Shown piece after piece: positions 46,639 to 58,323 of a stretch of DNA of 64,000 bases. A model generated the notes under the pieces. The model was not told the DNA's origin. It was given only the letters and a program-made list of their open reading frames with translations, and did no database searches. Source of the stretch: Rhizophagus irregularis (taxonomy: Eukaryota; Glomeromycota; Glomeromycetes; Glomerales; Glomeraceae); NCBI RefSeq assembly GCF_026210795.1, contig NC_089447.1:1304501-1368500 (forward strand), in the 5' to 3' direction. Every line of letters starts with the position of its first letter. Positions within the stretch are counted from its first letter, which is position 1. The position numbers and the translations under genes are program-made.

Positions 46639-47160
46639 CGCTCAAAACCTATAAGAAAAAATAAATAAAAATGGTCCACTTTATTAAAAAAAGCAAAAAA
46701 AAAACTAAAAAAGATTTGATTCATACTTACGATTTTTAGCACTTTTTCTATCAAAATCCACCTGAAACCTAAAAAAAAATAAAAATAAGATCAAATAACG
46801 AACTGTTAATCACTAATAAAAAAAAGAAACAAAAAAAAGCTAAGTTCATAATACTTACGAATTTTAGCTCTTTTTTAATCAAAATCCATTCTAAAACTAT
46901 AAAAAATAAAATAAATAAGAATAACGGTTAGTAAACTGTTCTACTTTATTAAAAAAAAAAAACAAAAAAAAATTAAGTTTGTAATACCTACGAATAGTTT
47001 TTTTTTATTCTCAAAAGTTCACCAAAACTTATAAAAAAATAAATAAATAAAAACAGTTAGTAAAAAAAAATAAAACACTAAAAAAACTGAACTTCCACTT
47101 ACTTCTCATTCCAGGTATCCATTTCGAAGTCCAGAAAGTCCTCTACAATAAAATAAATAA
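46639..47160 (-). repeat. Mini-exon-like array, upstream part
   Basis: Minus strand, spacing about 110-130 bp: cores at about 47112-47151, 46996-47031, 46861-46898, 46736-46773 and 46639-46649 (continued at 44482). Each is 36-43 bp, preceded by a long T-rich tract ending TAG or AAG. The first four are followed by GTAAGT, GTAGGT, GTAAGT and GTAAGT. Two cores align well (GTGGATTTTGATAGAAAAAG and ATGGATTTTGATTAAAAAAG). Confidence 0.7.
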
Positions 47161-47364
47161 AAAGAACCCAATATTAGTAATAAAAAAAATTGAATAATCG
47201 GTTAATCAGATCAATAAGTCACATGATCTGTATGACTGACATATCTACTATACCGAATAATTCATTATACTATACCGAATAATTCGTTATAGTGTTAACG
47301 AAGTTGCTTATAACAAAAACCTAATCAGCCGGAATGTAGAGTTTGTTATATCGAGGGAGAACTG

Positions 47365-48089
47365 TATATTACATATACAGTAAAATTATATAAAATCCTA
47401 ATTTAATAAGCATTAAACTACTTATTTATCTCAAGACTGAAACCTATGTATATACTGTTAAATGAAAACTCTGACTGTAAAACAAATCTTTCTTAGAGAA
47501 GCTACTTTTCTTCCTATTAGAATCCAAAATATACATAAAAAAGTCAGATCCAAGTTTGCGTACAATCAGCCAAAAAAAAACATGAAAATCTTTTCTTTTT
47601 TAGATAATTCCCGGTGAAAAGATATTTCCTTTTTTAGTCACTTACCAAAATTATCATAATTCTGGCCCTGAAAAAATGCATATAGCTATTAGTAAAAATT
47701 TTTTTGGCTACCTCTAACTTTTTTATATATATTTTGGGGTTCTTTCCTATCTATGCCAATAAGTATTCCAAAAAACTCAAGACTGGCAATTTTAAAAAAA
47801 CTTTAATTGATTATTTTTGCAAGTTATCCAGACTTCACTCTAAGGAAAATCTATATAAAATATTTGAACATTGTTGTGATAATATGAGAATATTTTTTTT
47901 TTTTTTTATGTTTTAGGAGTATCCTTATGGCTAAGCACGTATAATAACAACATGGTAAAGGCCTTTAACCACTTAAGTAATCATATAAATATCAAAATGT
48001 AAATCCTAATGACCCACACTTATTAAGTAATGAGCAAGATATCATCCCTCTACCCCCTATATATTACACTAGGCAGGAACCATTTAGCT
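47365..48089. other. Intergenic DNA, no supported gene
   Basis: AT-rich. A 70-aa frame at 47704-47916 shows only hydrophobic and Lys-rich composition and no domain, so it is not called. Short TTCTGGCC-type motifs of a MITE family occur at 47650. Confidence 0.5.
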
Positions 48090-48900
48090 TATACCCTTCT
48101 GAATAGCAAGGTTACTAATAGTGATCTACCTACTAGCGCTATCTATCATCCAAATCCTTTCATGATGGTTAGGTCGCTTCAAGCCAATTCTTTGTTTAAC
48201 ATAACATAGGGATCCCAATCTAGGGGGAGGGGGGGGAACAAAAAATAATACATAAAATAAAATACATGGCCAGAATTACCATTAATTTTGGCCAAAATTT
48301 TGACCAAAAAAGTGAGCAAAAATTTTGGATGATAATTCCAGCTAAAACTTAAAGATTTGTCTAATTCTGGCCTAAATTACATGTATTTTTTTTACATAAA
48401 AAATCCAAAAACAGGGGGAGGGGGGGTTATGTTAAACGAAACATTGAATTGGTGCAATACTAGCGCTACTAGTATAGTCTCACTTAAAGCCCATTACAGG
48501 TCATGATTACCATACCAGCCCACCACAGTTGTAAATCCTCCAGTAGTAATAGCAGTGACTACCAGGATAGTAAGCTGTTAAAGGTACTGAATCCCTCCTT
48601 TTAATTATAAGTGACCTACCCAGCCACCCAGAATTCTCTACCAATATGTCAAATTCACTAAGGAATTGAACCTCACCTTAAAATCTAATATATCTGTAAG
48701 CTTACAAACATCTCAATCAGTCTAAACCTGTTAGAAGGTAAACTACTATTAAGACATTGCACATGAGGTTTTACCGTCTATGCACACCATCTAGCGTAGT
48801 GAAACCCCACAGTAAATTTCACTATACCTCCAATAGTATAGTAGTGACCATCAGGACAAGAATACATCTAAGTGGTATGTAAGCAGCTGACCAGTACATA
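48090..48900. repeat. Diverged relative of the 1-kb tandem unit
   Basis: Blocks such as CTCACTTAAAGCCCATTACAG, GACATTGCAC..GAGGTTTTACC and GTATAGTAGTGACC match the units at 16100-18970 in the same order with many changes. A MITE-like insertion lies at 48190-48450. Confidence 0.6.
48190..48450. mobile_element. MITE-like inverted repeat
   Basis: CCAATTCTTTGTTTAACATAAC on the left mirrors GTTATGTTAAACGAAAC then ATTGAATTGG on the right. Inner G-runs (GGGGGAGGGGGGG) and TGGCCAGAATTA / TTCTGGCCTAAATTA pairs also appear. Confidence 0.55.
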
Positions 48901-48927
48901 CATGTATGATACATTAAGGTTACTATA

Positions 48928-50060
48928 ATGATGCTATTTCTATTACATAAATGCCTTAACAAACACTCTATCAAAGACAATATAATTCAACATATCAAAG
49001 AAAATAACCAATTACAATTAAATTCACAAGCAATGTTGATAATTAAACAATGTTGGGTTAAGTTTGCCATATGTTCAAAAGCAGTGTTTGCAGAATCAAT
49101 ATTTGATAATAATTATGTTAGATTAGATGTGATGTTGCAAAACTTGTCTATTGATCTGCTAAAGGTAAAATTTTCTTTATAATAAGATTTTATTTTAGCA
49201 ATTAACTTCTGATAATTGAAATTGATAGGTATTTCTGGAAGAGTTTTCAAATTTACCAAACCTTCATGTTCTTTGTCATCTTTCTGAACATGCATGATGC
49301 TTTAGCAATCTTATTAATGCATTGGTATCTTTGAAAGAAATGGTTGTACCACATACCAATAAGAAAATTGGATTTTGTCAAATGAGAAAACACATTGCAA
49401 AGTCTTAGCTAATAATTATATTTATCGATCATTAACTACAATTTATAATTTAAGATATTTAATAGATCATGGTTTACATAATCATATACAAATTAATGGA
49501 AAAATTAAAAGTTTGTTTGATGAATGGTATTTAACTTTTAAATGAAGATATTGAAGAAGATATTATAAGTAATTACATTTTTTAGTTTACTTACAGAATA
49601 TTAAATCACTTATTTGAAATCTATATAATAATATGGTTTCAGACATATCATGGACATATGATAATTATTTTAGACAGCAAGCAGCTGTGGCGCATTATAA
49701 TATTAATTTTTATCAGCATCTTTCTTTTACAATTATAGATGATGATACAATAATCAATGAAACATAAAACTTCAAGCAGGTGACACTGTTGAGATAGAAG
49801 GAAAAGAAGATAACAATGATATTGAAAATGAAAAATGGTTTGCATGTATTCAAGCAATTTTTTGTACACTGATTAAATAACAATAACTATCATATTTTCT
49901 TATCATTTGAATGGTTTGATTTAATTAGGTTTGATATTTACTTCAAGGATATAATGAAAATTGGAAGCAAATACATCCAATTTTGATTATAAATTCACAT
50001 CAAAAAATTCATTTTGTGCATGATTGTGGTACTTCCTGTACAGTAGAAAACCATGATATT
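48928..50060 (+). pseudogene. Transposon-type protein fragment, unrecognised
   Basis: An open start (48928-49182, rich in Gln/Asn/Leu) is followed by broken frames after 49230 with recognisable stretches: NLPNLHVLCHLSEHA.CFSNLINA, KEMVVPHTNKK and, near 49700-50060, DNYFRQQAAVAHYNINFYQHLS and IHFVHDCGTSCT. Stops and frameshifts are frequent. The layout recalls C-terminal regions of proteins encoded by large fungal DNA transposons, but I cannot assign a family. Introns may account for part of the breaks (candidates at 49165 and 49560). Confidence 0.4.
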
Positions 50061-50569
50061 AACAATTAAAGTTGCCTGCCGAAACTCTACAGGCTATTGT
50101 TCAAATGTTGAAACTAAAACCTGTTGAAATGCCAAAATGCCAAAATAATTTCGATATGTCGAAATTGTCAAAACCTAAAAATATTATTTTTCATGTATTA
50201 ACTCGGCATCCAATGATCGTAGAAAGATGCACCATAGCTCGTTGGAATCGTCTCATAACGATGAGTTGAATGGTGGTTAGATCGTCTTTCTACTGTGCAA
50301 ACAGTCCTATGACTATATCTTTTATTTATATTTTAAAATTGAAATACAAGAATCGAACAATATTACAAAAATATGAAAATACTAATAAAAAATAAAAAGA
50401 GTAGCTTCACGACTCATACAAGTAAAGAAATCTAAACTAAAATAAAATTAAAGAAAAGAAAAACTAAACTATTACAGAATCGCATACCCCAACTTTACCC
50501 GAAGGCCAGTGTGAGTTAACTATCCAACTTCCCAAAATCCAGTCCGTTACCAGAGAGAAATCCTAAGAG

Positions 50570-53088
50570 GTTGAACTGTTAAGCAGCACAGAAAATCCAA
50601 GTGCGAAATCCAAGATCCACCTCAAATTATTGAAGAGGATATCCAAGAAAACCAGGAATCCTGAGAGACTGTCGCCAAAGAAGAGCCAAAAGTGTTAAGA
50701 GGAGAAAAAGAATGAGAGGAATATTTTCAAGATTGGAATCTTGTGAGGCCAACCATAAGTGAAAGAAGACGTTGCGAGGCATCCAAATGTCCCAATATAA
50801 TTGTTCGAGCAGAAGGGTAAGTTGTTGGAATAACATCTGAAGAAGATTCCAAAATAAGGTTATCATCATTAAGGGCAAGCCAGGCAGAGGATATAGAAAG
50901 AGAGTTCCCAGAAGTTGAGTCAAAAAAGGATCCATCCATGTATAAAGTACAAGTCGAATAAGGGAGGACAGACGGAAATTAATCTATATCATCTAAAGAT
51001 GTGGAGGCAATAACATCACTCGAAGGGAAGTTAAGAGAGACCATAGCTAAAGAAGAAGTATAAGCTAAAGAGGTCGACAATTTAATAGGTCGTCCTGTGG
51101 CGAACACTTTGGCATTCTTGGTAGGATAGGCGACAGTATCATTCAACTGAACTTGGAGGAAACAACGTTCACTAGTACAACGTCGTTTAATAGCAGAGAG
51201 CGCTGCATATTTAGGAACATGATGAGAGCAACCAGAACAAGGGCAAAATGAGGTAGATTCGGGACTAGCGGCAGGAAGCCAATGAGACATTATAGCAAGA
51301 CCTTTTTTTGAGTATGTTATACATACACAGCCAACAAGCAAAGTCTGGGTAATGCGATCCTGAGAAAGGGCCCATAATGGGCGATATTGTCCATCAGGAA
51401 CTGTATTATTTAGTAAAAGAGAAGAAGCTATCGTAAAAGAAGAATTAATAATAAACGAAGAAAAAAAGAAAAAAGAATTAAAAGAAGATAAAATATTATC
51501 AACCAAAAATTTAAACCAAGCAGGGATGCGTCCTTTTCTGCCAACAATTCCCAAATATCGAAGGTCAGGCCATGACAGAAGGAATTTTCCACACGGTGAT
51601 GAGAGTTGTGCTAAGACAAAGAGATTAAGATTCTTCCAAAGTCTCCAACTAGTTTGAAATAAACGTTGTGGAATGATAGATCGGAGAGGCTTGGCTGGAT
51701 GTAGATCTCGCCTCAGAGGTCAGAAGAGAAGAGACCATGTGATATTCAATCGAGAAGAAAAGAATAAGGAATTGAATAAAGAATGGGAATGTAAAGAAAG
51801 AATCTGAGACCATGGCGTCAGGTCAATGGTAGTAGGACAACTTTCAGCACCCATATATCCTTGAAGATAAGAAATGGCATAATTGGCAAATTCTCGAAAA
51901 TCAGGATGAGTAAAAATTTTTTGCCAAGAAGCAATGTGGGAAGACAAAAAGCGACATAAAAGTGCCAAAGGAGTGGTAGAAGCCAAACCAGCTTTTTTCT
52001 TGATGATTGAAAGCATCAGGGAAATAATAGATTGAATGATGGATTCAGAAAATAAAGAAGTCTGTAATTGAAATTCTAATCTCAGAAGAAGAACAGCATT
52101 ATACAAATAAGCAACATGTTGAGCTAATAATTTTTTTGGTGTAAGAAAAGCAGCCATATCTTTGACCATGGAGCGAGCTTGTTTAAGCACAAACTGCAAA
52201 GAAGCAGAGAGCGAAAACCAAACTCCTAAAAATTGAAAGGAAGTATTAAGGGCCAAAGAAGTGAGAGTAAGTGTAATGTCGTTAATTAAAGGGGATGGGG
52301 AAAGTCCAAAGGAAATTACAGAAGATGGGTCAGAAGAACAAAGTAAAACATATTTGGCAGAATTGGCTTGAATGTTGTTAAGAGTATAAAATTCTGCAGT
52401 AATAGACAAACGGTCTTTAATGCCAGATTTCGAGGATGATATTAAAGTAGAGTCATCCATAAATGTAAGGTGTGATAATGGTAAGGAATGTTGTTCAAAC
52501 TCCATAGGCGAATAATCCAGAAAAGCAGACGATTTCAGAAAAAAAGGATCAGACGCCTCTTGGTTTAATACTGTAAGCAAAGGATCTAAATAGATCACCC
52601 ATAAAAGAGGGGAAATGATTTCTCCTTGGTCAATACCAACACGCACTCTATACCTAGGAGTAAGGTTGCTTGCCGAAACCTAGGGTTTAGGCAAGATGGC
52701 ATTTTGCCGAAAAGCAAAATTCTGCCGAAACTATATTAAAGTTATATTAAAAAACTGGCGAAACTTTGGAGAAAGGCGAAACTGCCGAAACTTATTATAA
52801 ATGCCAAAACTGCCAAAACTCTGCCAAAACTATAATAAATCTATAGTAAAATTTTGATGAAACTAATCGTAGGATTTTGAAGAGGTTTAGACAAGCAACC
52901 TTACCTAGGAGTATCACCATGACAAGTAATAATTTTGTTATTTTGTCTAGTAAATAAATTAAGAATAAAGTGCACTAAAAGTGCAGGAAAATGTAATCTT
53001 TCTAAAGCTAGTTTAAACATATTAAGATCCATAGAATCAAAAGCTTTAGAAATATCCTGAGAAACGATCCATAAATCTTGGTCATCAG
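50570..53088 (-). pseudogene. LINE ORF2: reverse transcriptase and RNase H
   Basis: Minus strand, single frame once the MITE at 52661-52902 is removed. Reverse-transcriptase signatures: WIVSQDISKAFDSMD (about 53070), GIDQGEIISPLLWVIYLD (about 52640) and the catalytic FMDDST in place of YxDD (about 52460). Downstream, CPCSGCSHHV and CTSERC form a Cys/His cluster (about 51230). LYMDGSFFDSTSGNS (about 50940) resembles the start of RNase H with its first Asp. In-frame stops: TGA 51720, TAA 50979 and TGA 50727. In each case a sense codon one C:G to T:A change away fits the context. Confidence 0.8.
52661..52902. mobile_element. TAAGGTTGC hAT MITE, copy 2
   Basis: A 242-bp copy with the perfect 8-bp duplication CCTAGGAG (52653-52660, 52903-52910), inserted in the reverse-transcriptase frame between HGDTPR and YRVRVGID. 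Confidence 0.9.
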
Positions 53089-53320
53089 TAAGGTTGCTTG
53101 TCTAAACCTCTTCAAAATCCTACGATTAGTTTCGTCAAAATTTTACTATAGATTTATTATAGTTTCGGCAGAGTTTCGGCAGTTTTGGCATTTGGCAGTT
53201 TCGCCTTTCTCCAAAGTTTCGCCAGTTTTTTAATATAACTTTAATATAGTTTTGACAGAATTTCGCTTTTCAGCGAAACGCCATCTTGCCTAAACCCCTA
53301 GGTTTCGGCAAGCAACCTTA
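53089..53320. mobile_element. TAAGGTTGC hAT MITE, copy 3, inverted
   Basis: Same family in the opposite orientation, 190 bp from copy 2. The left flank would duplicate GTCATCAG, but the right flank is ATAATAAT, so the LINE sequence beyond has been lost or replaced. Confidence 0.85.
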
Positions 53321-53745
53321 ATAATAATATATTAAAAAAAACGTTTTTACAATGTTTTTTTATTAAATTAATCAAAAAAATATTGCGAAAATGTTTTTTC
53401 TATAATAATATTTTAAAAAAAACATTTTCGCAATGTTTTTTTATTAAATTAATTAAAAAAATGTTGCGTAAATATTTTTTTATAATATATAAAAAAATAT
53501 TTCGCAACATTTTTTTTATTTAATAATTACAATCGCAACGGTTTTAATATAAAACTATTACGAAAATGTTTATTCGGTCTGGTCTGGTCCAATCCATAAA
53601 ATTTGGTCCAGATTAGATTTATAATCTGAAATCAGACCAGACTGGACTGAATATTTTGGTCTGAGTTGAAACATCAACTTAGACCTGACCAATCTGAATT
53701 TTCGGTCCAGATTGCCAAATTAGGACCAGACCGATTAGAGCTTTA
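53321..53745. mobile_element. Truncated hAT element, AACGTT family
   Basis: AACGTT-type and ATTGCGAAAATG palindromic units (53330-53570) are followed by GGTCTGGTCC / GGACCAGACC motifs and the end CCGATTAGAGCTTTA (53745), close to the CCGATTAGAGCCCTA end of 340-5849. The opposite end is missing. It abuts coding sequence of the hAT transposase pseudogene. Confidence 0.65.
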
Positions 53746-55092
53746 CTTTCTTGTTCTTCAATTTTTGTTGCTAAATTCTAATAATTTTAATTTTTTTAGT
53801 AATAGAATAATATAATTTTATTAAAAAAATCAAGACTTACTTTTAATGCAGATTTTGATCGCAATAAACTTGCAAAACAATAATATTGGGAATTCCAACG
53901 AGTATCATTGGGTACAATTAATGCATAATATTTATTTTTATACATTGCTGCCTACTCTTCTCATAATTTTCCAATCCACACTTTTGCACGGTTAAAAAAA
54001 CTAGCAATTGCAACAGCTTGCTCACCAACTTTTGTAAGATAATTTGATTCTTTAAATATATTACTAACACATAAATTCATTTGATGAGCAAAACAGGGTA
54101 AAAATAGTTTATCATGATAAAGTAATTGAAGTTGTTTCTATTAATAATATATTTAATAAATTTAATAATTAAATTAGTTAATTAATTAAATATAATTAAA
54201 ATTAAACAATAAAAAACTGAAAATACACACCATGCAGAAGCATTTTCTGATGCTGAATCTGTAACTAGCCTATTAACTTTTATATTTTCTGCAAAAAGTT
54301 GTTGTGTAATTCGAATAATCTCATTGGCAGTACCTCTATTACCGTCGCAATTGATTGCTTTTTAAATAATCATTTCGCCTGTAGATGTAATAAGAACTAT
54401 ACTAAAAATATGTTGTCGTGCCACATTTTTTCACCCATCAAAAGTGAGAGTTACACCAGACAAATCATTTTTAGCATTATCAAGTAATTTTGTTGAAACT
54501 TTATCAGTTACATCTTTTAAAATACGTCCTGATAATACTTTTCGAGAAGGCAATGCAATCATTGGATTTAACCAATAAAATAAACTTTTAACTGCAGGAT
54601 CTTCAATCCATCAGAATGCAAAGCCACATGAAACAGTTACATCCAATAAAAGTTGTTCAAGTTTCTGTTCTTGAATAATTGTTAATGGACGGAATATATA
54701 ATTATCCAGTGTAATCTCATCCAAATTTGATATTTCTTCTTCAAGTATTGGATTATTATTGTCATTATCATCAGATGATCCATCAGATGATGATTCTATA
54801 CAACATCTTTTTTTAAAGGGTTTACTCTTCGCACCATCTTTTGCTGCGTCATCAAGAAGTTTTGCTATTTGTTATGAACTATATTTCTGCGCAAAATTTA
54901 GACAGTTTTTAATATGACGTGCACATTCTTTTTTAGTATTTGTAAACTTTAACTTATATGCTTCATCTTTTCCAATAATACTAATACTGTAATACAAGCT
55001 CGACATACTGCATACTTGTTGCTTTTATTTGCCTTTTTTGCTGTGTGCAAAACTACAACATATGGTATTAAAAAATGTGGTTGACGGCCCAT
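53746..55092 (-). pseudogene. hAT-family transposase (BED finger, DUF659-like)
   Basis: Minus strand from ATG 55092 (MGRQPHFLIPYVV). A BED-type zinc finger is readable across a frameshift near 54970 (AVCRACIT ... KKECARHIKNC). Then come an acidic Ser/Asp region, EQLLLDVTVSCGFAFWWIEDPAVK and the conserved GVTLTFDGWKNVARQHIF.IVLITSTGE with ENIKVNRLVTDSASENASAW (about 54470-54240). Introns occur near 54225-54136 and 53842-53782. The gene is cut at 53745 by another element, before the C-terminal dimerisation domain. Stops appear near 54880 and 53950. Non-functional. Confidence 0.75.
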
Positions 55093-55124
55093 AATATTAT
55101 GATAATTAAAATTAGAAATGAGTA

Positions 55125-57710
55125 TGGTGCGTCTCACCTATAAACCACAAAGTCCGAAATTTCAAAAACGTAGATTTCACGTGACTTAGCGTGATATCAT
55201 GTGACTTCGTCATATGATTACGAATCGAGTTTCAAAACAAATTGCAATCGCGCAGTTTATTCAACTTTATTTAACTCAACTAAAACATAATCTGGAATAC
55301 AACGGTGGGATTTATACTTTTTGGCTGCATATTCAGCCAATTTACCTGTTATTCCATTTCTATATAAATCCATATAACGCCACGCCTTCCTTGCAAATTT
55401 TCTTATCATAATCGTATCGACAGACTCTAAAGCTACAGGAACAACACGTTGCAAGCTTGACCACGAATAGTCACAGTTTTCGCGAGCATATCTTTTCGCT
55501 GCCCCCCAATATCTCTCAATAAAGTTAAGTTCACAATGGAACTTTGGGTAGAAAATGCACAAGTGCCCAGCTTCTAGTATTGCTTCCTCTAACGCACTTT
55601 TTTGTGCCAAAAAATCAGGTTGCAATGAAATAATCCGGCGTGCACAACAATCAATCCGTGTTATATCATCCACCTTATCTTTACACAACTGACAGTCAGC
55701 ATTAAGGCCATTTTTCCATAAGCCACGTTCAATTAAAACTTGTTTCATCCCTTTGGGTTCCCCATTTTCGTTTACCATTGATTGGTACTGATTGTTTAAT
55801 CCAAAAACCGTGTTCCTCATTTTTGGCTGTTTTCCGCCCGGTTTTAAGTTCATTTTACTAGCTACAAGAGCATCATGCCTAAATGCTGCGTGGTTCGAAC
55901 TATTATCAAATGCAAACAATCCAATACAATTAGGAAAAAGAGTTTCGAAAATAGGGATTGCTTTTGTCTTTACTTGATCGATTAGGTGTTCACTTGTCCA
56001 ATATCCTTCTCGATCTTTGCCTGGCTTAAGATAAGTGCGCGCTTCTTGAGGTATGGAAGAGTTTTCTTGATGCTGTTGTGCATTTAATTTAAGACGGCCA
56101 CATTCTTCTGACAAAAATTCGCTAACCATTATCGAACGTCCATTTCCCTTTTTACGCAATGGCAATTCTCCTGTTTTTGTCCATACACCTCGTTTCCCAT
56201 CATTAGAGTAAAATATACACTCATCATGTGTTACAAGGATTATCTCTTTATTATTAGATTTTAACATTGGTGGTATTCGTTCCATAGTTTCACCTTCATA
56301 CTTCGCCATGTACCTTTCATAACTATAAATTTTATCCAGAAATAACTTTCGATATTCAACAACATCAGGACGTTCATGACCATCATAGTATGTACCTTAA
56401 TATAAATAATGTGTGATTGTTTTTTTTGTATAATACTGTATTAACGAATTCTTACCTTGTTTTTGTGATTGAAAGCTATAGCCAAGTACATTTAACCATC
56501 GAGTTGTAGTTGCTTTGGCGATAGTTTTCTTTTTTGTTATTCCAGAATTAATGAGCAATTTTTGCTCAACAAATTCCTTAAACTTCAATGGGGTGGTTGT
56601 TCTGCCTTGAGATCGAATCCATGTGTGACATTTCACTGCTATATCCTCATCATCTATTAATCGTATTGTTTTTTGATGTTTCCCTTGACGACTCATTGGA
56701 AGGTGATTATTCTGAAGCCAAAAATTCGCCCAATATTGAATTGATCTTGCTCTGTTTGGTGCACAATCTATAAAAATCAACTGCGCAGCTTCTTTGCTAG
56801 CTTTCATCTTCCCCTTTCCATTTTCATCTAATCTCTTTAAATACTCATATATTGCGCGTTTTTTATTATATTCAGTTACTGTTAAAATCTTTTGCTGTTC
56901 TCCAAGTTAAGTCTTTAGATTTTTGATTCTTTCATCTATATTGAGTTGATTCTGTTCCTCTTCATCCAAATCATCCAAAACTTCTACAAAATCATCCGGA
57001 ATTGTCTGATTTCTATTCATGAAAGTTGAAATTTTCATGGTTCTTTTTGCAGCTTTTGTAAAGGAACCACTTGGTCCATACTTGTCAAAATATGTTGATT
57101 TTTTTATTTTTCCGGTAAGATATGGTCCACGTTTTTTTTGTTCCAAGTGTGTGTTATCTGACCAAGTCAACTCAAGAGCTTTTTTTTCGTTTAATAAACT
57201 AACTTCATCATCATCCCACCCACTATCATTTTCGTCTCCCCATTCATCCAATTCATCAGATATCCTTGATTTTTTTGTAAACGTTCCATAGTTGTTTCTT
57301 TCTTGCTCTTTAGCTTTGGATTTTTGCTTTGATGGACGAGTCATTGATTAATGTGTGGGAAATTAATTGAAATCGGTAATTTTCATATGAAATTCGCGTA
57401 ACATTAGGTTGGATATATTCTGATCTTGTAACGATATATTCCGATCTATGAAATTCACATGATGATATATCCCCGATCTCAGTCCGAAATTTTCCTTTTT
57501 TCATATAGATCATATAAATTATTCTTGAACTTTCGAACTTAATAGAATTAAATTTTTCTAATAAATCTTAAAAAGTAAACCGTTAGAAATGTTTAGCTTA
57601 TGCTATTATATTATTTTATCGGTTTCAATTTGTATTTTATTACTTAATACCTGACTTATAAAAATTTAAAGTCACATGATATTTTTGTGGTTTATAGGTG
57701 AGACACACCA
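55125..57710 (-). mobile_element. Tc1/mariner-type element, nearly intact
   Basis: Inverted ends TGGTGCGTCTCACCTATAAA / TTTATAGGTGAGACACACCA (about 26 bp with CCACAAA), each bordered by TA (55123-55124, 57711-57712). It carries one two-exon DDE transposase gene. CACGTGA / TCACATGA motifs sit just inside the ends. Confidence 0.8.
55257..57344 (-). pseudogene. DDE transposase with a single nonsense codon
   Basis: Exons 57344-56456 and 56395-55257 with a 60-bp intron (GTAAGA..TTAAG). Together they encode about 675 residues. The N-terminus is acidic and basic (MTRPSKQKSKAK). A helix-turn-helix-like region follows (KTIAKATTTRWLNVLGYSF), then YYDGHERPDVVEYRKLF. The catalytic DDE residues are visible: LVTHDECIFYSNDGK, LFAFDNSSNHAAF and CELNFIERYWGAAKRYAREN. 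The only visible break is TAA at 56907-56909, where CAA (Gln) would fit the context LKT-Q-LGEQQKI. All other codons are open, so this copy is young or recently silenced. Confidence 0.85.
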
Positions 57711-57712
57711 TA

Positions 57713-57892
57713 CCCTTATCTTTTATTTGTTTTATTTTGAAGATAATTGCAAAAAGAGATTAAATAAAAATTTTTTTTTTATATTTTTCAATCGATTGAT
57801 CATCCTTTTAACCAATTATAGTTAATTTACAGCACAAATTTATGTACACGTATGCTAATTAATTTTAGCTGGCATTATAAAATTGGCTAGAA
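57713..57892. other. Junction DNA between elements
   Basis: A short AT-rich stretch with TTAGCTGGCATTATAAAATT, a MITE-like motif, next to the point where the LINE endonuclease frame is cut. No gene. Confidence 0.5.
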
Positions 57893-58323
57893 TTATAAAT
57901 CTACCGATAAAATACGTGAAGAGTAAGATTCATAAAATTGAACATGAGTGGCTAAAGAATTGTGAATGAACAAAGAAACACCACCAGATGAACGGCCATG
58001 TTTGGTTGAGCCGAGATCAGAATGAAAGGAGGAATAATCTTTTAATTCGTTTAGATGGGTGTCAACGACACCACCAAAAGAAATATGTTGTTGAGTGAAA
58101 AATGAAGAAATTTGGTCAATCTTAAAAGAACCTTGGCCAGGAGTTTTAAAACCATTAACATTAAAAGAAGAAATGTTAAATAAGTCAGGGATGGGGGAGG
58201 TTAAAGAGAAAGAATAAAATAATGTATCAGATAAAGGATAATTAAAATTGTCATTATAAACTACGGGGTTAGGGGGATTGCACACAAAGGTATCATATTC
58301 TATATTATTGTTCATCATTAATG
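57893..58323 (-). pseudogene. LINE ORF2 start: endonuclease domain, truncated
   Basis: The frame contains LFNISSFNVNGFKTPGQGSF, FFTQQHISFGGVVDTHLNE and SSGGVSLFIHNSL. This is the N-terminal half of an exonuclease-endonuclease-phosphatase domain (the N.NG start and a D.H variant of the E.H block). It stops at 57893, where flanking DNA changes, so the second half of the nuclease is absent. Confidence 0.75.

Larger units (their letters stand above)
43902..47364 (-). mobile_element. Mariner-like element with mini-exon array
   Basis: The left end TACAGTCACCTCTCTCTA and right end CGAGGGAGAACTGTA resemble the TACAGTC.A(C/T)CTCTC...TATAACGAA ends of the small Tc1/mariner elements nearby. Both are bordered by TA (43900-43901, 47365-47366). 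The inverted match is short, so the pairing is not certain. The interior has no transposase. It is a tandem array of exon-like units (44220-44482, 46639-47160), split by a hAT at 44483-46638. Confidence 0.5.
50296..53088 (-). mobile_element. LINE copy 2, reverse transcriptase and 3' half
   Basis: The 3' end (50296-50640) matches the LINE at 18998. It carries the C-terminal part of ORF2 and is cut at 53088 by a MITE. The 5' half of a similar LINE, same strand, lies at 57893-60960. About 4.8 kb of other elements lies between, and part of the endonuclease and the start of the reverse transcriptase are missing, so a deletion accompanied the insertions or two copies are involved. Confidence 0.75.

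Noticed and set aside
46056-46754. Overlapping frames on both strands with similar Cys/His/Arg-rich peptides
   Set aside because: They are read-outs of near-perfect palindromic hairpins; the similarity on both strands is forced by the inverted repeats.
47704-47916. 70-aa hydrophobic frame as a small membrane protein
   Set aside because: Composition follows local A/T runs; no conserved motif, splice context or support.
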